NCBI GenBank assembly: GCA_964555565.1
Contig: CAZKTF010000026.1
Span: 1-22,420, forward strand
Direction of reading: 5' to 3'
Source: CAZKTF01 sp964555565
GTDB lineage: Bacteria > Planctomycetota > JAJSAM01 > JAKLKS01
DNA: 22,420 nt
This document shows positions 7,225 through 16,025 of this stretch, in pieces. Numbering within the stretch: position 1 is the stretch's first letter; every line of letters begins with the position of its first letter. The translations under genes were made by a program, and so were the position numbers. Below the pieces are notes generated by a model. The model was not told the DNA's origin, searched no databases, and saw only the letters and a program-made list of their open reading frames with translations.

Positions 7225-10200
7225 CTACTCCGGGCGGACGACGATCCGGAGGTCACGGGCGGGGGCCTGGAACTCGCCGATCTCCTCCAGGAGCATCCCG
7301 CGGTACGTCCGGAGTTCGACCTTCCCGGGGCGCAGCCCCCGGACGACGAAGGAGCCGTCCTCCGCGACCGTCGCCTCGAGGTCGTTGTCCGGGTCTCCGC
7401 GCTGCCGGCCGCACAGCCTGCCGACGTGGACGGGGTCCCCGGCGTCGTCCACGAGTCGCCCGACGAGCGTGACCCCGCTCTCCAGGCGGACGTCCGCGCC
7501 CGCGGACCCGGCGCGGAAGGTCCCGGCCGCGCGCGTGACGGGATACCCGGACCTGTTTCCCCCGGCCAGGAGGACGAACGCGCCGGGGCGCAGGCCGGAG
7601 ATCCGGAACTTCCCGTCCGCTCCCGTCCGCGAGGAGCCGTGCGAGCCGTCGCGGCCCCACCTGGATCCCCCGGACACCGTGGCGTTCACGGGGGTCCCGG
7701 ACGGGGCCGCCTTCCCGTCGGGGAGTAGGACCCGCCCCTCGATGGACTCCCCTCGCTCGAGGCGGAGGACCAGGTCCTTCGTGCCGGGGAAGACGCCGGT
7801 GAGGGTCGTCGGGAGGAACCCGTCGAACTCCTCCGCGGAGACGTCGAACGGCCGCCCCGGCGGCAGCGCAACGGTCGTGAACCTCCCGTCGTCCCAGCCG
7901 CGGACCAGCGTCGTCTCTCCCGGGTCCTTGCTCCCGGATCCCGCGGGCCGCAGGCGGACCCAGCCCAACCCGGGGATCGGGTTACCGTCCTCCCCGACCA
8001 CCCGCCCCGCGATCGGGAAGCCGCGGGAGAGCCGCACGACGAGGTCCTCCGCGCCGGAGTAGGCGCTCGGGACCACGGCGGACGCGTATCCGATCGGCCT
8101 CTCGGGACCACCCGCGCCCCGCCCCCGCGTCGCCGAGAACCGGATCTCGTACTCGCCGGGAGGAAGGCCCGTCATCCGGAAGCGCCCCCGCTCGTCGGTG
8201 CGCGTCTCGCGGCCCTCCTCCGGCGGAGGGTGGGTCCCCAGGCCGAGCGTGAGGATCGTCGCGTCGATCCCGCAGCGCACGGGCTCCCCGCGCTCGTCCA
8301 CGACACGCCCCGCGAGCACCCGGCCCTCGCGGAGGACGATGCGGAGGTCCTCCGTGCCGGCCCGGACGCGACGGAGGGTCTCGGCCCGGTACCCTCCCGG
8401 CGTCTCGCCGTCGTGGCCGGGCTCGGCGACGAGGAGGAGGTACTCGCCGCCGCGCAGGTTCGCGACCCGGAAACGCCCCTCCCCGTCCGTGATGGCGTCC
8501 GGCACCGGCGTTCCGAGGCTCGGTCTTCGAAACCGATCGTCCCCGGGCGGCGCGACCCTCACGCCGATCGCCGGGATCCCCCTTCCGCCCCGATGGTCCA
8601 CGACCGTTCCGGCAATCGCCAGCCCCGCGCGAAGGACCACCTCGACCTCGGCGACCCCGGGCGGGACGGACCTGCGGGCCGCGGGCCACCGCGGGTGGCG
8701 CACCAGCACGAGCGCGTCCCCCTCGATGACGTGCCTCAGCATGAACCGGCCGTCGGCCCCGGTGACCTGGCGGAGGAAGCCGCCGCTCGGGAAGGGCGGC
8801 GGGTGGCGATCGAGGGAGATCCCGGCGCCCGCCACGGGGTTCCCTCCCTCGTCCACGACCCGCCCCTCGATCGTCCTGCCGGGCGCGAGGGTGATCAGTC
8901 GCGGCGCCGAAGGCCCGTGGGCCGGCTCCTCCGGTCCTTCCACGAGGACCGGGGCGAGGTCCCGGGCGAAGGCCAGCAAGGGGCCTCCGTGCTCGAAACG
9001 CAGGGATGCCCGGCACGATCCGTCGGCGGCCGGCACGGAGGGTTCGCGCAGGCTTAACAGGGGGATGTTCGGGATGTCCTCCCAGAGGCTGACGCGCCCC
9101 GGGAAGCAGATCCGCGCGTCCGGCGCGGGAGCGCCGTCCGACCGGCGCACGACGCAGGGGATCCCGGGCCCGGGCTTCACTTCCACCGAGACCCCGCGGA
9201 CGGGGACGCCCGGGAGGACGTCGAGCACGGGCGAGCATCCCCGATGTCCGTCGGGCCCTTGGACGCGCACCTCGCACCTCCCGAGAGGTCGGGCCCCCTC
9301 GAACCGGAATCTCCCCTCCGCGTCGATGAGCACTTCGTCGCCCGCGATCGCCGGCAGTCGCTTCGCGTGGAGAAGCGCCCGGAATCCCGCGGCCGGTCGC
9401 CCGTCCGCGAGACGCGCCGTGCCCTCGACGAGGACGCCGGGCCGGACGACGACGGAGCCCGCGACCTCGCCGCCGGCGGGCACGCACACGGTCGGGAGCA
9501 CCGGCCCCAGGGATCCCGACGCCTCGCCCGGCTGCCACCAGCCGGGTGCATGGACCCGGAGGGCGACTGTCTCCGGCGGGCACGATCCGAGGAGGAACGC
9601 CCCGTCCTCGTTGGTCCGGGCGCCCGCGACGAAGGAATCCAGCACCTCGCTCGGGAGGTCGCCTCTCCCGCGCCGGACGGCGAAGACGAGGGCTCCTGGG
9701 AGCGGCCTGCCCTGGGAGTCCGCGACCCGACCACGCACCGCGCCCGCGCGCGGGAGCCGGACCTCCTGGGGGAACTCCAGCGTGGGCGCGCTCTCCCCGC
9801 CGTAGGCCGCCCTCCAATCGTATGCGTGGGGCGCGTACCCCGCCCTCCGGACCTCGAGCCGCGTCAGGCGGCCCCGCGGCAGGCCGGGGACCGCAAAGGA
9901 TCCGTCCGGGCCGGACAGGGTGCCGGCGACCGCCGGCCAGGGATCGAATCCCCACGCGGTTCCCTCGGATACCTCCACCGTCACCCGGGCGCCGGCCACG
10001 GGCCGCCCGGTCCCCTCGTCGAGGACCCGCCCGCGGAAGGTGGTCCCGGGCTCGAGGGCGATGTCGATGTCTTCGAGGTCGGGGACCTGGACCTTCGCCG
10101 CGGGGATCCGACAGCCGGGGACGGCCTCAACGAAGACGACGGCAGGTCCGGGAGGAAGCCCCTCGATCCGGTACGCGCCCTCGGGACCCGAATCCGCCTG

Positions 10201-11004
10201 CCATGCCGCCGGATACGGCTCGCGCAGCCCCACGCCGAGAGGGCGAACCTCGACCCGCACGCCCGGGGCCGGCCGTCCCTCCGGCGTCCGGACGATGCCG
10301 GAGAGCCGGTGGGAGGGGAACAGGTGGAGCCGAAGGGGCTCCCGGGCCTCGCCCTCCCTCACGGCGACGAACCTCGCGACGGGGCTGCGGCCCGGGGCGG
10401 TGACGTCCGCCCACCAGCCGCCGGGCGGTACGCCTCGGAGGGACACCCTGCCCTCCCGATCGGCCTCCGCCGCCGCCCACGGCCGGGTCTCGAAGACCGG
10501 ATCTGCGTTGCCGGTCCACCAGGGAAGGTCCCACGCGATGCCCGGGCCCAGGAGGCGCCGAAGCGCGACCGTGGCGCCCTCCGCGGGCTCCGCCGCGTCG
10601 CGGGTCACGAGGAACTCCACCGTGCTTCCCGCCCCGAGGGGCACGTCCCCGACGTCGAGATCCCCGTCCTCGGGGAACCGGAGCCCCTCGAACCGCAGGG
10701 GCAGGACTCCCGGCGCCTCCAGCGAGACGTCGAAGATGGCCCCGGGCGGAATGCCCTCGACCCGGAAGGCCCCGCGGCCCCCGGTCCCCAGGGTGCGGGG
10801 GGGCTGGCCCGCGACGGCCAGGGTGACCCGCCCGGCCAGGGAGTTCGCCGCGCTCCCCCGCACGAGCCTCCCGGTCAGGGCAGGTCCGGCCGGACGCGCA
10901 GGGACCGGGGGGGGCGGCGGGGCGATCCTTTCCCCCGTGGCGAGGGACGCCGCCGCGAGGGCCCCCGTGAGAAGCGCGAAGGCGAGAAGCTCAGCGCGCG
11001 CCAT
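7225..11004 (-). CDS. Large carboxypeptidase-regulatory-like repeat protein
   Basis: A 1259-residue protein. Residues about 4-22 form a hydrophobic signal or anchor (AELLAFALLTGALAAASLA), followed by a proline-rich linker (29-38). The rest is about eleven beta-sandwich repeats of 80-110 residues. Each opens with a strand such as IEGRVVDEGGNPVAGAGISL, FRGRVLDEGTGRPVAGARVT, VRGRVADSQGRPLPGALVFA or LVGRLVDDAGDPVHVG, and usually contains G-x-F/Y-x-I-x-G-L-P/R-P-G. This is the carboxypeptidase-regulatory-like/CNA-B-like pattern. Such domains are structural or adhesive; no peptidase or sortase motif is visible. The protein is probably exported or surface-held. ATG 11004 has GGAGGA five bases upstream, unlike most first genes here. 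The C-terminus stops within a repeat, with no extra anchor. Confidence 0.88.
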   Translation of the reverse strand: MARAELLAFALLTGALAAASLATGERIAPPPPPVPARPAGPALTGRLVRGSAANSLAGRVTLAVAGQPPRTLGTGGRGAFRVEGIPPGAIFDVSLEAPGVLPLRFEGLRFPEDGDLDVGDVPLGAGSTVEFLVTRDAAEPAEGATVALRRLLGPGIAWDLPWWTGNADPVFETRPWAAAEADREGRVSLRGVPPGGWWADVTAPGRSPVARFVAVREGEAREPLRLHLFPSHRLSGIVRTPEGRPAPGVRVEVRPLGVGLREPYPAAWQADSGPEGAYRIEGLPPGPAVVFVEAVPGCRIPAAKVQVPDLEDIDIALEPGTTFRGRVLDEGTGRPVAGARVTVEVSEGTAWGFDPWPAVAGTLSGPDGSFAVPGLPRGRLTRLEVRRAGYAPHAYDWRAAYGGESAPTLEFPQEVRLPRAGAVRGRVADSQGRPLPGALVFAVRRGRGDLPSEVLDSFVAGARTNEDGAFLLGSCPPETVALRVHAPGWWQPGEASGSLGPVLPTVCVPAGGEVAGSVVVRPGVLVEGTARLADGRPAAGFRALLHAKRLPAIAGDEVLIDAEGRFRFEGARPLGRCEVRVQGPDGHRGCSPVLDVLPGVPVRGVSVEVKPGPGIPCVVRRSDGAPAPDARICFPGRVSLWEDIPNIPLLSLREPSVPAADGSCRASLRFEHGGPLLAFARDLAPVLVEGPEEPAHGPSAPRLITLAPGRTIEGRVVDEGGNPVAGAGISLDRHPPPFPSGGFLRQVTGADGRFMLRHVIEGDALVLVRHPRWPAARRSVPPGVAEVEVVLRAGLAIAGTVVDHRGGRGIPAIGVRVAPPGDDRFRRPSLGTPVPDAITDGEGRFRVANLRGGEYLLLVAEPGHDGETPGGYRAETLRRVRAGTEDLRIVLREGRVLAGRVVDERGEPVRCGIDATILTLGLGTHPPPEEGRETRTDERGRFRMTGLPPGEYEIRFSATRGRGAGGPERPIGYASAVVPSAYSGAEDLVVRLSRGFPIAGRVVGEDGNPIPGLGWVRLRPAGSGSKDPGETTLVRGWDDGRFTTVALPPGRPFDVSAEEFDGFLPTTLTGVFPGTKDLVLRLERGESIEGRVLLPDGKAAPSGTPVNATVSGGSRWGRDGSHGSSRTGADGKFRISGLRPGAFVLLAGGNRSGYPVTRAAGTFRAGSAGADVRLESGVTLVGRLVDDAGDPVHVGRLCGRQRGDPDNDLEATVAEDGSFVVRGLRPGKVELRTYRGMLLEEIGEFQAPARDLRIVVRPE

Positions 11005-11022
11005 GTCTCTCCTCCGCTCCCC

Positions 11023-11028
11023 ATCCTA
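11023..11028 (-). promoter_or_regulatory. Candidate -10 box (TAGGAT) for the repeat-protein gene
   Basis: TAGGAT on the minus strand lies 18 bases before the ATG at 11004. A GGAGGA ribosome binding site at 11015-11010 lies between them. The implied leader is about ten bases, just enough to carry the Shine-Dalgarno. Confidence 0.4.
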
Positions 11029-11063
11029 CCTCCGCCCGCGCCCTCCCGCCCGGAGGCGACGGA

Positions 11064-11097
11064 AACGGCCGGGCGGGGTTCCGCCCGCCCCTACAAT
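11064..11097. repeat. Dispersed GC-rich palindromic repeat, copy A (upstream of dxr)
   Basis: The first 16 bases, AACGGCCGGGCGGGGT (11064-11079), are identical to 19148-19163. A hairpin GGGCGG/CCGCCC (11071-11076 with 11081-11086, four-base loop) follows, then CCCTACAAT. The other copy ends in a similar CCCGTACAT. The repeat ends in the bases that form the candidate dxr -10 box. Confidence 0.6.
11092..11097 (+). promoter_or_regulatory. dxr: Candidate -10 box (TACAAT) for dxr
   Basis: TACAAT ends eight bases before the dxr ATG at 11106. The eight bases between are CGCCCCCC, which contain no ribosome binding site. It is the closest match to the TATAAT consensus in the window. Confidence 0.55.
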
Positions 11098-11105
11098 CGC
11101 CCCCC

Positions 11106-12257
11106 ATGCGCTCCGTCCTCGTGTTCGGTTCCACCGGCTCCATCGGGAAGAGCACGCTCGCGGTGATCCGCGAGCACCCGGGGCGGTTCCGCGTGGCGGG
11201 GCTGGCGGCGCACCAGCGGGCCGCGGACATCGTCTCCCAGTGGCGGGAGTTCCGGCCCCCCGCGATCGCGCTGGTGGACAGGGCGGCCGCCGACGAGGCC
11301 CGCCGGGCCCTGCACGGGGAGCCCGTGGAGGTGCGCGAGGGGGAGGAGGGACTCGTCTCCCTGCTGGACTCCCCGGGGTGCGACACGGTCCTCGCCGGGA
11401 TCGCGGGGGCCGCCGGGCTCGCCTCCACCTTCGAGGCGGTGCGGCGCGGGAAGCGCGTCGCGATCGCCAACAAGGAGTCCCTGGTGATGGCGGGCCCGCT
11501 GCTGCTGGCCGAGGCGCGGCGGTCGGGCGCCGAGATCCTCCCCGTGGACTCCGAGCACTGCGCCGTGGCCCAGGCGATGCTCGCGGGACGGCGCGAGGAG
11601 GTCCGCCGCGTCCTCCTCACCGCCTCCGGCGGGGCGCTCCGGGACCGGCCGCTCGAGTCGCTCCGCGACGCCACCGCGATGGACGCCCTCCGCCACCCCA
11701 CCTGGAAGATGGGGGTGCGGATCACCATCGACTCGGCCACGCTCATGAACAAGGCGCTCGAGGTCGTCGAGGCGGTCCACCTCTTCGGCCTCCCCCCGGA
11801 GCGGGTGGAGGTGGTCCTCCACGCCCAGTCGATCGTCCATTCCATGGTGGAGTTCCGCGACGGGTCGGTCATCGCCCAGCTCGGGCGCCCGGACATGAGG
11901 CTCCCCATCCTCTGGGCCCTCGCCCACCCCGAGCGCCCCGAGGTCCCCGGCTTCCGCCTGGAGGTCTCCGACCTGGCCCGCCTCGACTTCGCCGCCCCCG
12001 ACCCCCGCCGCTACCCGGCGCTCGCCCTGGGCTACGCCGCGGCGGGCGCGGGCGGCACCGCGGGGGCGGTCCTCAACGCCGCCGACGAGCGGGCCGTGGA
12101 GGCCTTCGTCGGAGGGGGGATCCGGTTCACCGACGTCGCCCGGTTGGTCGGCGAGGTCCTGGCGGAGCACCGCGTCGTCCCCGACCCCACGATCGAGCAG
12201 GCCCTGGCCGCGGACCGCGAGGCCCGCGCGGCGGTGGACCGGAGGGTCGCGCGGTGA
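11106..12257 (+). CDS. dxr: 1-deoxy-D-xylulose 5-phosphate reductoisomerase
   Basis: 383 residues, normal length. It converts DXP to 2-C-methyl-D-erythritol 4-phosphate with NADPH and a divalent metal, the committed step of the MEP isoprenoid pathway in the cytoplasm. The NADPH loop GSTGSIG is at 8-14, ANKESLVMAG at 121-130, and the metal ligands Asp148 and Glu150 are in PVDSEH. LLTASGGALRD lies at 170-180, the flexible-loop motif HPTWKMG at 197-203, and NKALE at 215-219 supplies the third acidic ligand Glu219. The segment after the metal site reads CAVAQAM, where most homologues have NAIFQ or SAIFQ. Its last base pairs form a GTGA overlap with rseP, a common dxr-rseP arrangement. Confidence 0.97.
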   Translation: MRSVLVFGSTGSIGKSTLAVIREHPGRFRVAGLAAHQRAADIVSQWREFRPPAIALVDRAAADEARRALHGEPVEVREGEEGLVSLLDSPGCDTVLAGIAGAAGLASTFEAVRRGKRVAIANKESLVMAGPLLLAEARRSGAEILPVDSEHCAVAQAMLAGRREEVRRVLLTASGGALRDRPLESLRDATAMDALRHPTWKMGVRITIDSATLMNKALEVVEAVHLFGLPPERVEVVLHAQSIVHSMVEFRDGSVIAQLGRPDMRLPILWALAHPERPEVPGFRLEVSDLARLDFAAPDPRRYPALALGYAAAGAGGTAGAVLNAADERAVEAFVGGGIRFTDVARLVGEVLAEHRVVPDPTIEQALAADREARAAVDRRVAR

Positions 12258-14131
12258 GCGTGCTGGCCGGCATCCTCGGGGAGACCGCGTCCTGGGTCCA
12301 GGTCGTGATCGGTGTGGGGCTGCTGATCTTCATCCATGAGGGCGGCCACTTCCTGGTGGCCAAGTGGAAGGGGGTGAAGGTCCTCGCCTTCTCCCTCGGG
12401 TTCGGGCCGGTCCTGTGGTCCTTCCGCCGGGGGGACACGGACTACCGCCTCTCCCTCGTCCCGCTCGGGGGCTACGTGAAGATGTCCGGCGAGACCGAGC
12501 GGCCCGAGGGGGGCTACGCCCCCGACGACTACCCGGCGAAGCCCCTCGGGGCCCGGGCGCTCATCATCTTCGCGGGCGTGGCCATGAACGCCCTCCTCGC
12601 GCTCGTCCTGTTCGCCGCGGCCCTCCTGGCGGGCGTCCCGCTGCTGCCCCCGCGCATCGGCGGGGTGGTTCCCGGGAGCCCGGCCTGGCGGGCGGGGATC
12701 CGCGAGGGGGACCGGGTCCTCCGGAGCGACGGGCGCGACCTGCTGGAGTTCGGGGACCTCCAGCACGAGGCGCTGCGCGGGGAGCCTCTCCGGCTCGAGG
12801 TGGACCGGGCCGGCCGACGCCTCGAGATCGTCGTGACGCCGGTGCAGGACGCGAACCGGGGCGCCCCCGTCCTGGGAGTGGGCCCGGGCGGGGCGGACGA
12901 CTCCCTGGTGATCGAGCCCGGGAGCCCGGCCGAGGCGGCCGGGTTCCGGACCGGGGACCTGATCGTGGCCGTCGATGGGGTCCCCTGCACGCTCGACCGC
13001 CTGTACTCCGATCCCCTCTCGCACTCGCTCTTCTTCCCGCCTTCGGGACCGCTGCGGATCACGCTCGCGAGGGGCGGCGGGGAGGCCGTCGTGTCCCTGC
13101 CCCCGATCGGCACCCGCCCACGGATCGGCCTCACCCCGTTCAGGGGGGAGATCGAGGCGGTGCGCCCCGGGGGTCCCGCCGCCGAGGCGGGCGTGGAGCC
13201 CGGCGATCGGCCCCGGGCCGTGGGCGGGACGCCCGTGTCCGGGGAGGTCTCCTTCCGCGCCGCGGTCCTCAGGGCCCCGCCCGGCCCCGTTGAGGTCCGC
13301 GTGGCTCGCGGCGAATCCGGGGAGCGGACGTACCGTGCCCCCGCCGACGCCCCGGGACGGCGGGAGTTCCTCGCCGACCTCCTGTTCCGCTCCGATCCGG
13401 CGCCGGGGCGGGTGGAGGTGATGGCCGGGGGCCCCCGGGACCCCTCCGGAAACGCCTCCCCCTCCCCCGCCGCCGCCGCGGGGCTCCGGAGCGGGGACCG
13501 CATCCTCGCCTTCGCCGGGTCCCCCCTCGCGGGCTTCGCCGACATCCCCGCGCGCGTGGAGAAGGCGGCGGGGAAGCCGATCCCCGTCACCTGGGAGTCG
13601 GAGGCCGAGGGGCGGCGCGAGGGCCACCTCGCCCCGGCCGCCTTCGCCGTGTTCGGGGAGGCCGGGGCCCTCCTGACCTTTCCGGAGGGGCTGTCGGGGC
13701 AGGACTCCCGGGAGGTGGTCCGCGCCGGCTCCGCCGGGGAGCTGTTCGCGCTCACGGGGGAGCGGTTCACGACCACGCTGCGCGGCGTCGGCTCCACGCT
13801 CTCCGGGATCCTCACGACGCGCGTGAGCGCGAAGAACCTGGGCGGGCCCATCCTCATCGGCCAGATGGCGCGGGGCAGCGTCCAGTCGGGGCTGCCGTCG
13901 TTCCTGTGGCTGCTGGCCATCCTGAGCGTCAACCTGGCGGTCTTCAACCTCCTCCCCATCCCCGTGCTGGACGGGGGCCAGCTCGCGCTCCTGGGCGTGG
14001 AGGCCGTGACCCGGAGGAAGCCCTCGGAGACGGTCGTCGCGCTCGCCCAGTGGGCGGGACTCGTCGTCCTCCTCGGGCTGGTCGGGCTGGTCTTCTACAA
14101 CGACATCGCGCGGCTCGTCGGCGCGGGGTAG
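12254..14131 (+). CDS. rseP: RseP-like M50 site-2 membrane zinc metalloprotease with four PDZ-like domains
   Basis: 625 residues from a GTG start overlapping the dxr stop; the frame is open far upstream but antisense to other genes. The zinc motif FIHEGGHFL places His28, Glu29 and His32 in the first membrane helix. LVPLGGYVKMSGE is at 68-80 and the second catalytic motif NLLPIPVLDGGQ is at 565-576 (Asp573). Four PDZ-like segments lie between: about 133-198, 206-280, 292-352 and 385-460. The E. coli protein has two PDZ domains and about 450 residues, so this one is enlarged. The third PDZ is atypical (GDRPRAVGG). It is expected to cut anti-sigma factors or other membrane proteins within the bilayer; no sigma/anti-sigma pair is nearby. 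Confidence 0.93.
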   Translation: MSVLAGILGETASWVQVVIGVGLLIFIHEGGHFLVAKWKGVKVLAFSLGFGPVLWSFRRGDTDYRLSLVPLGGYVKMSGETERPEGGYAPDDYPAKPLGARALIIFAGVAMNALLALVLFAAALLAGVPLLPPRIGGVVPGSPAWRAGIREGDRVLRSDGRDLLEFGDLQHEALRGEPLRLEVDRAGRRLEIVVTPVQDANRGAPVLGVGPGGADDSLVIEPGSPAEAAGFRTGDLIVAVDGVPCTLDRLYSDPLSHSLFFPPSGPLRITLARGGGEAVVSLPPIGTRPRIGLTPFRGEIEAVRPGGPAAEAGVEPGDRPRAVGGTPVSGEVSFRAAVLRAPPGPVEVRVARGESGERTYRAPADAPGRREFLADLLFRSDPAPGRVEVMAGGPRDPSGNASPSPAAAAGLRSGDRILAFAGSPLAGFADIPARVEKAAGKPIPVTWESEAEGRREGHLAPAAFAVFGEAGALLTFPEGLSGQDSREVVRAGSAGELFALTGERFTTTLRGVGSTLSGILTTRVSAKNLGGPILIGQMARGSVQSGLPSFLWLLAILSVNLAVFNLLPIPVLDGGQLALLGVEAVTRRKPSETVVALAQWAGLVVLLGLVGLVFYNDIARLVGAG

Positions 14132-14134
14132 CCC

Positions 14135-15046
14135 GTGCCGGAGGCCGCGGCCCGGAGGGCCTCCAGGGATGGCCCCTACCTGCGCCTCGTGCGCTGGCCC
14201 GGGGTCCTGACGGCGGCCGCGGACGCGGCCACGGCGGCCTGGCTCTTCGCGCCCTGCGCCTCGGTCCCCACGTTCGCCGTCGTCGGGGCGGCGGCCCTCG
14301 TGTACGCCGGCGGCGCGGCCCTCAACGACGCGGCCGACGCGGAGCGGGACCGCGCGCTCCACCCGGATCGGCCGATCCCCGCGGGGCTCGTCCCCCGGGC
14401 CTGCGCGGCGCGCCTGGGCGTCCTCCTCCTGGGGCTGGGCGTGGCCCTCGCCGGACTCGCGGGGCGGGGCCCCCTCCTCGCCTACGCGGGGGTCGCGGTG
14501 GTCGCGGCGGCCTACGACCTCCTCCTCAAGCGCTGGGGCCCGGCCGGCGCGCTCGCGATGGGACTCTGCCGCGGGGGGAGCGTCCTCGGGGCGGCGCTCA
14601 TCGTCCCTGAATTCGGAGAGCGCTTGGCGGCGGCGCCGGGACGGACGCTCCTCCTCCCCTTGGTGTGGCTCCTGCACGGCGCCGCCGTCACGGCCGCGAG
14701 CCTGCTCGAAGACTCGCCGCGGCGGCGTGCGCGGCTCGGGCTCGCGGTCATCGGGATCCTGGTGCCGGGGTGGCTCGCCCTCCCCCTGCTCGCGAGGTGG
14801 GGAGTGAACATGGTGCTTCCGATGCTCCTCTGGGTGCTTCTCGCGTATCGTGTCATGGGGGCCCTGACCAGGGCGCGATGGGACGACTCGCCCACCGCGG
14901 TCGGGGCCATCGTGCGCGAGGGCGTTTTCGGGTTCCTGCTCCTAGATGCGATCGTGCTCGCGGCCCGCGGCCACGACGTGGCCGCGGGGGTGGCGACCGC
15001 CGTCTGGTCGTCCCTGCTGTGGCTCCTCCGCCGTTCGCGTTCCTGA
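14135..15046 (+). CDS. UbiA-family prenyltransferase, EboC-like
   Basis: 303 residues with about eight hydrophobic helices. The first aspartate-rich motif is intact: LNDAADAERDRALHPDRPIP, with Asn64, Asp65, Asp68 and Asp72. The second conserved region, YDLLLKRWGPAGALAMGLCRG (127-147), lacks the usual second DxxxD. It instead matches my recollection of the EboC-type subgroup (MGLCRG). UbiA proteins transfer prenyl chains from polyprenyl diphosphates to acceptors in the membrane; EboC family proteins belong to the ebo/edb cluster. No eboA, B, D, E or F gene is visible, so it appears solitary. It starts at GTG 14135, four bases after the rseP stop, in an operon with dxr, which feeds prenyl-diphosphate synthesis. 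The acceptor is unknown. Confidence 0.85.
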   Translation: MPEAAARRASRDGPYLRLVRWPGVLTAAADAATAAWLFAPCASVPTFAVVGAAALVYAGGAALNDAADAERDRALHPDRPIPAGLVPRACAARLGVLLLGLGVALAGLAGRGPLLAYAGVAVVAAAYDLLLKRWGPAGALAMGLCRGGSVLGAALIVPEFGERLAAAPGRTLLLPLVWLLHGAAVTAASLLEDSPRRRARLGLAVIGILVPGWLALPLLARWGVNMVLPMLLWVLLAYRVMGALTRARWDDSPTAVGAIVREGVFGFLLLDAIVLAARGHDVAAGVATAVWSSLLWLLRRSRS

Positions 15047-15053
15047 GCCGGCC

Positions 15054-16025
15054 CTACCAGATCAGCCGGAGGCGCGCGATCCGCTTCGCGGCCCGGGCGG
15101 CGAAGAGCGCCGCCCAGATGATGAATCCGAAGTCGAGCACCCGCGCGAGGCCGTCGTTCAGGGAGTCGATCTTCTCCCGCTCCAGGGGGAAGTCGAGGGG
15201 GAGCCCCACGACGGGAGGCCGGGAGAGGAGGTAGAGGGACACGAAGATCCCGAGGACCGCGGCCACGCCGTCCATCGCCACCGTGAGCCGGCGCTCCCCC
15301 CGGATCGCGTAGAGCAGGTCCTTGGCGGCCATGAACCCGAGGAACGCGAGGAGCACCGGGAGCACGGAGGAGAACGCCGGGAGGAAGATGGAGAACCAAT
15401 CGACCTTCCCGTCCACCGGGGCCCGCACGATGAAGAGCTTGTCCCGCACCGCGGGCGCTCCCAGGAGGATCCCGACGAGGATGACGAAGACCACGCGCCT
15501 GAGGCTCGGCCCCCGCGAGGACTCCACCCGGAAGGTGAGGTTGGGGAGGTCCACGCGCCGGAAGGTCCGGCCGAGGAGGAAGAACAGCATGCACACGAGG
15601 CCCGCGTCGAAGAGGAAGGCCTGGACCGCCAGGGAGAAGAGGGTGAGCGCCCCGGCGGGCCCCGTCGGGGGGAGGACGTTGAAGGGGAAGAACCCGAACT
15701 GGCTCGCGGTGGCCGCCGCGATGAGGAGCATGGCGAGGTGCACCGCGAAGAGGAGCCCCGTGAAGTACCAGAAGCCCGCGTACTCCTTGGGGCCGATGAG
15801 GTACCGCTCCGAGGAGTAGGAGACGGCGAGGTCCGAGGGGTCGCCCAGGTCGGCGATGGCCCTGCGGACGTCCTGGGGCTCGATCTCCCCGCCCCGGGCG
15901 GCGGCCAGGGCCTCCGCCTCGTCCAGGATGTGGCTCTCGATCTCGCGGAGGATGTCCGCCTTCCCCGGGCCGCGGAGGTTCCCCTCCACGGTGTCCAGGT
16001 AGCCGCGCAGCGCGTCATCTTCCAT
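15054..16025 (-). CDS. HAAS-domain multi-pass membrane protein (PadR partner)
   Basis: 323 residues from ATG 16025, preceded by GGGAGG. The N-terminal 75 residues are soluble and helical (LDTVEGNLRGPGKADILREI, then VRRAIADLGDPSDLAVSYSS), the typical HAAS/permease-prefix module. Six hydrophobic segments follow, at about 84-106, 126-151, 178-191, 211-232, 250-268 and 297-312. It overlaps the padR stop by 11 bases, a classic PadR-HAAS pairing in which the membrane protein is co-expressed with its regulator. No transporter ATPase is adjacent, and the function is unknown. The open frame continues upstream of 16025, but that is antisense or out-of-frame padR sequence. Confidence 0.87.
   Translation of the reverse strand: MEDDALRGYLDTVEGNLRGPGKADILREIESHILDEAEALAAARGGEIEPQDVRRAIADLGDPSDLAVSYSSERYLIGPKEYAGFWYFTGLLFAVHLAMLLIAAATASQFGFFPFNVLPPTGPAGALTLFSLAVQAFLFDAGLVCMLFFLLGRTFRRVDLPNLTFRVESSRGPSLRRVVFVILVGILLGAPAVRDKLFIVRAPVDGKVDWFSIFLPAFSSVLPVLLAFLGFMAAKDLLYAIRGERRLTVAMDGVAAVLGIFVSLYLLSRPPVVGLPLDFPLEREKIDSLNDGLARVLDFGFIIWAALFAARAAKRIARLRLIW

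Noticed and set aside
5733..7472. Plus-strand open frame of 579 codons overlapping the 5794 gene
   Set aside because: It is rich in Arg, Pro and Gly with no motif, and runs past the convergent gene end. The 5794 frame has a signal-like segment and normal composition.
9920..14131. Very long plus-strand open frame of 1403 codons
   Set aside because: Only its last 625 codons (from 12254) are real, encoding RseP. The rest is antisense to the repeat protein or out of frame with dxr, has shadow-type Arg/Pro/Gly/Ser composition and no motif.
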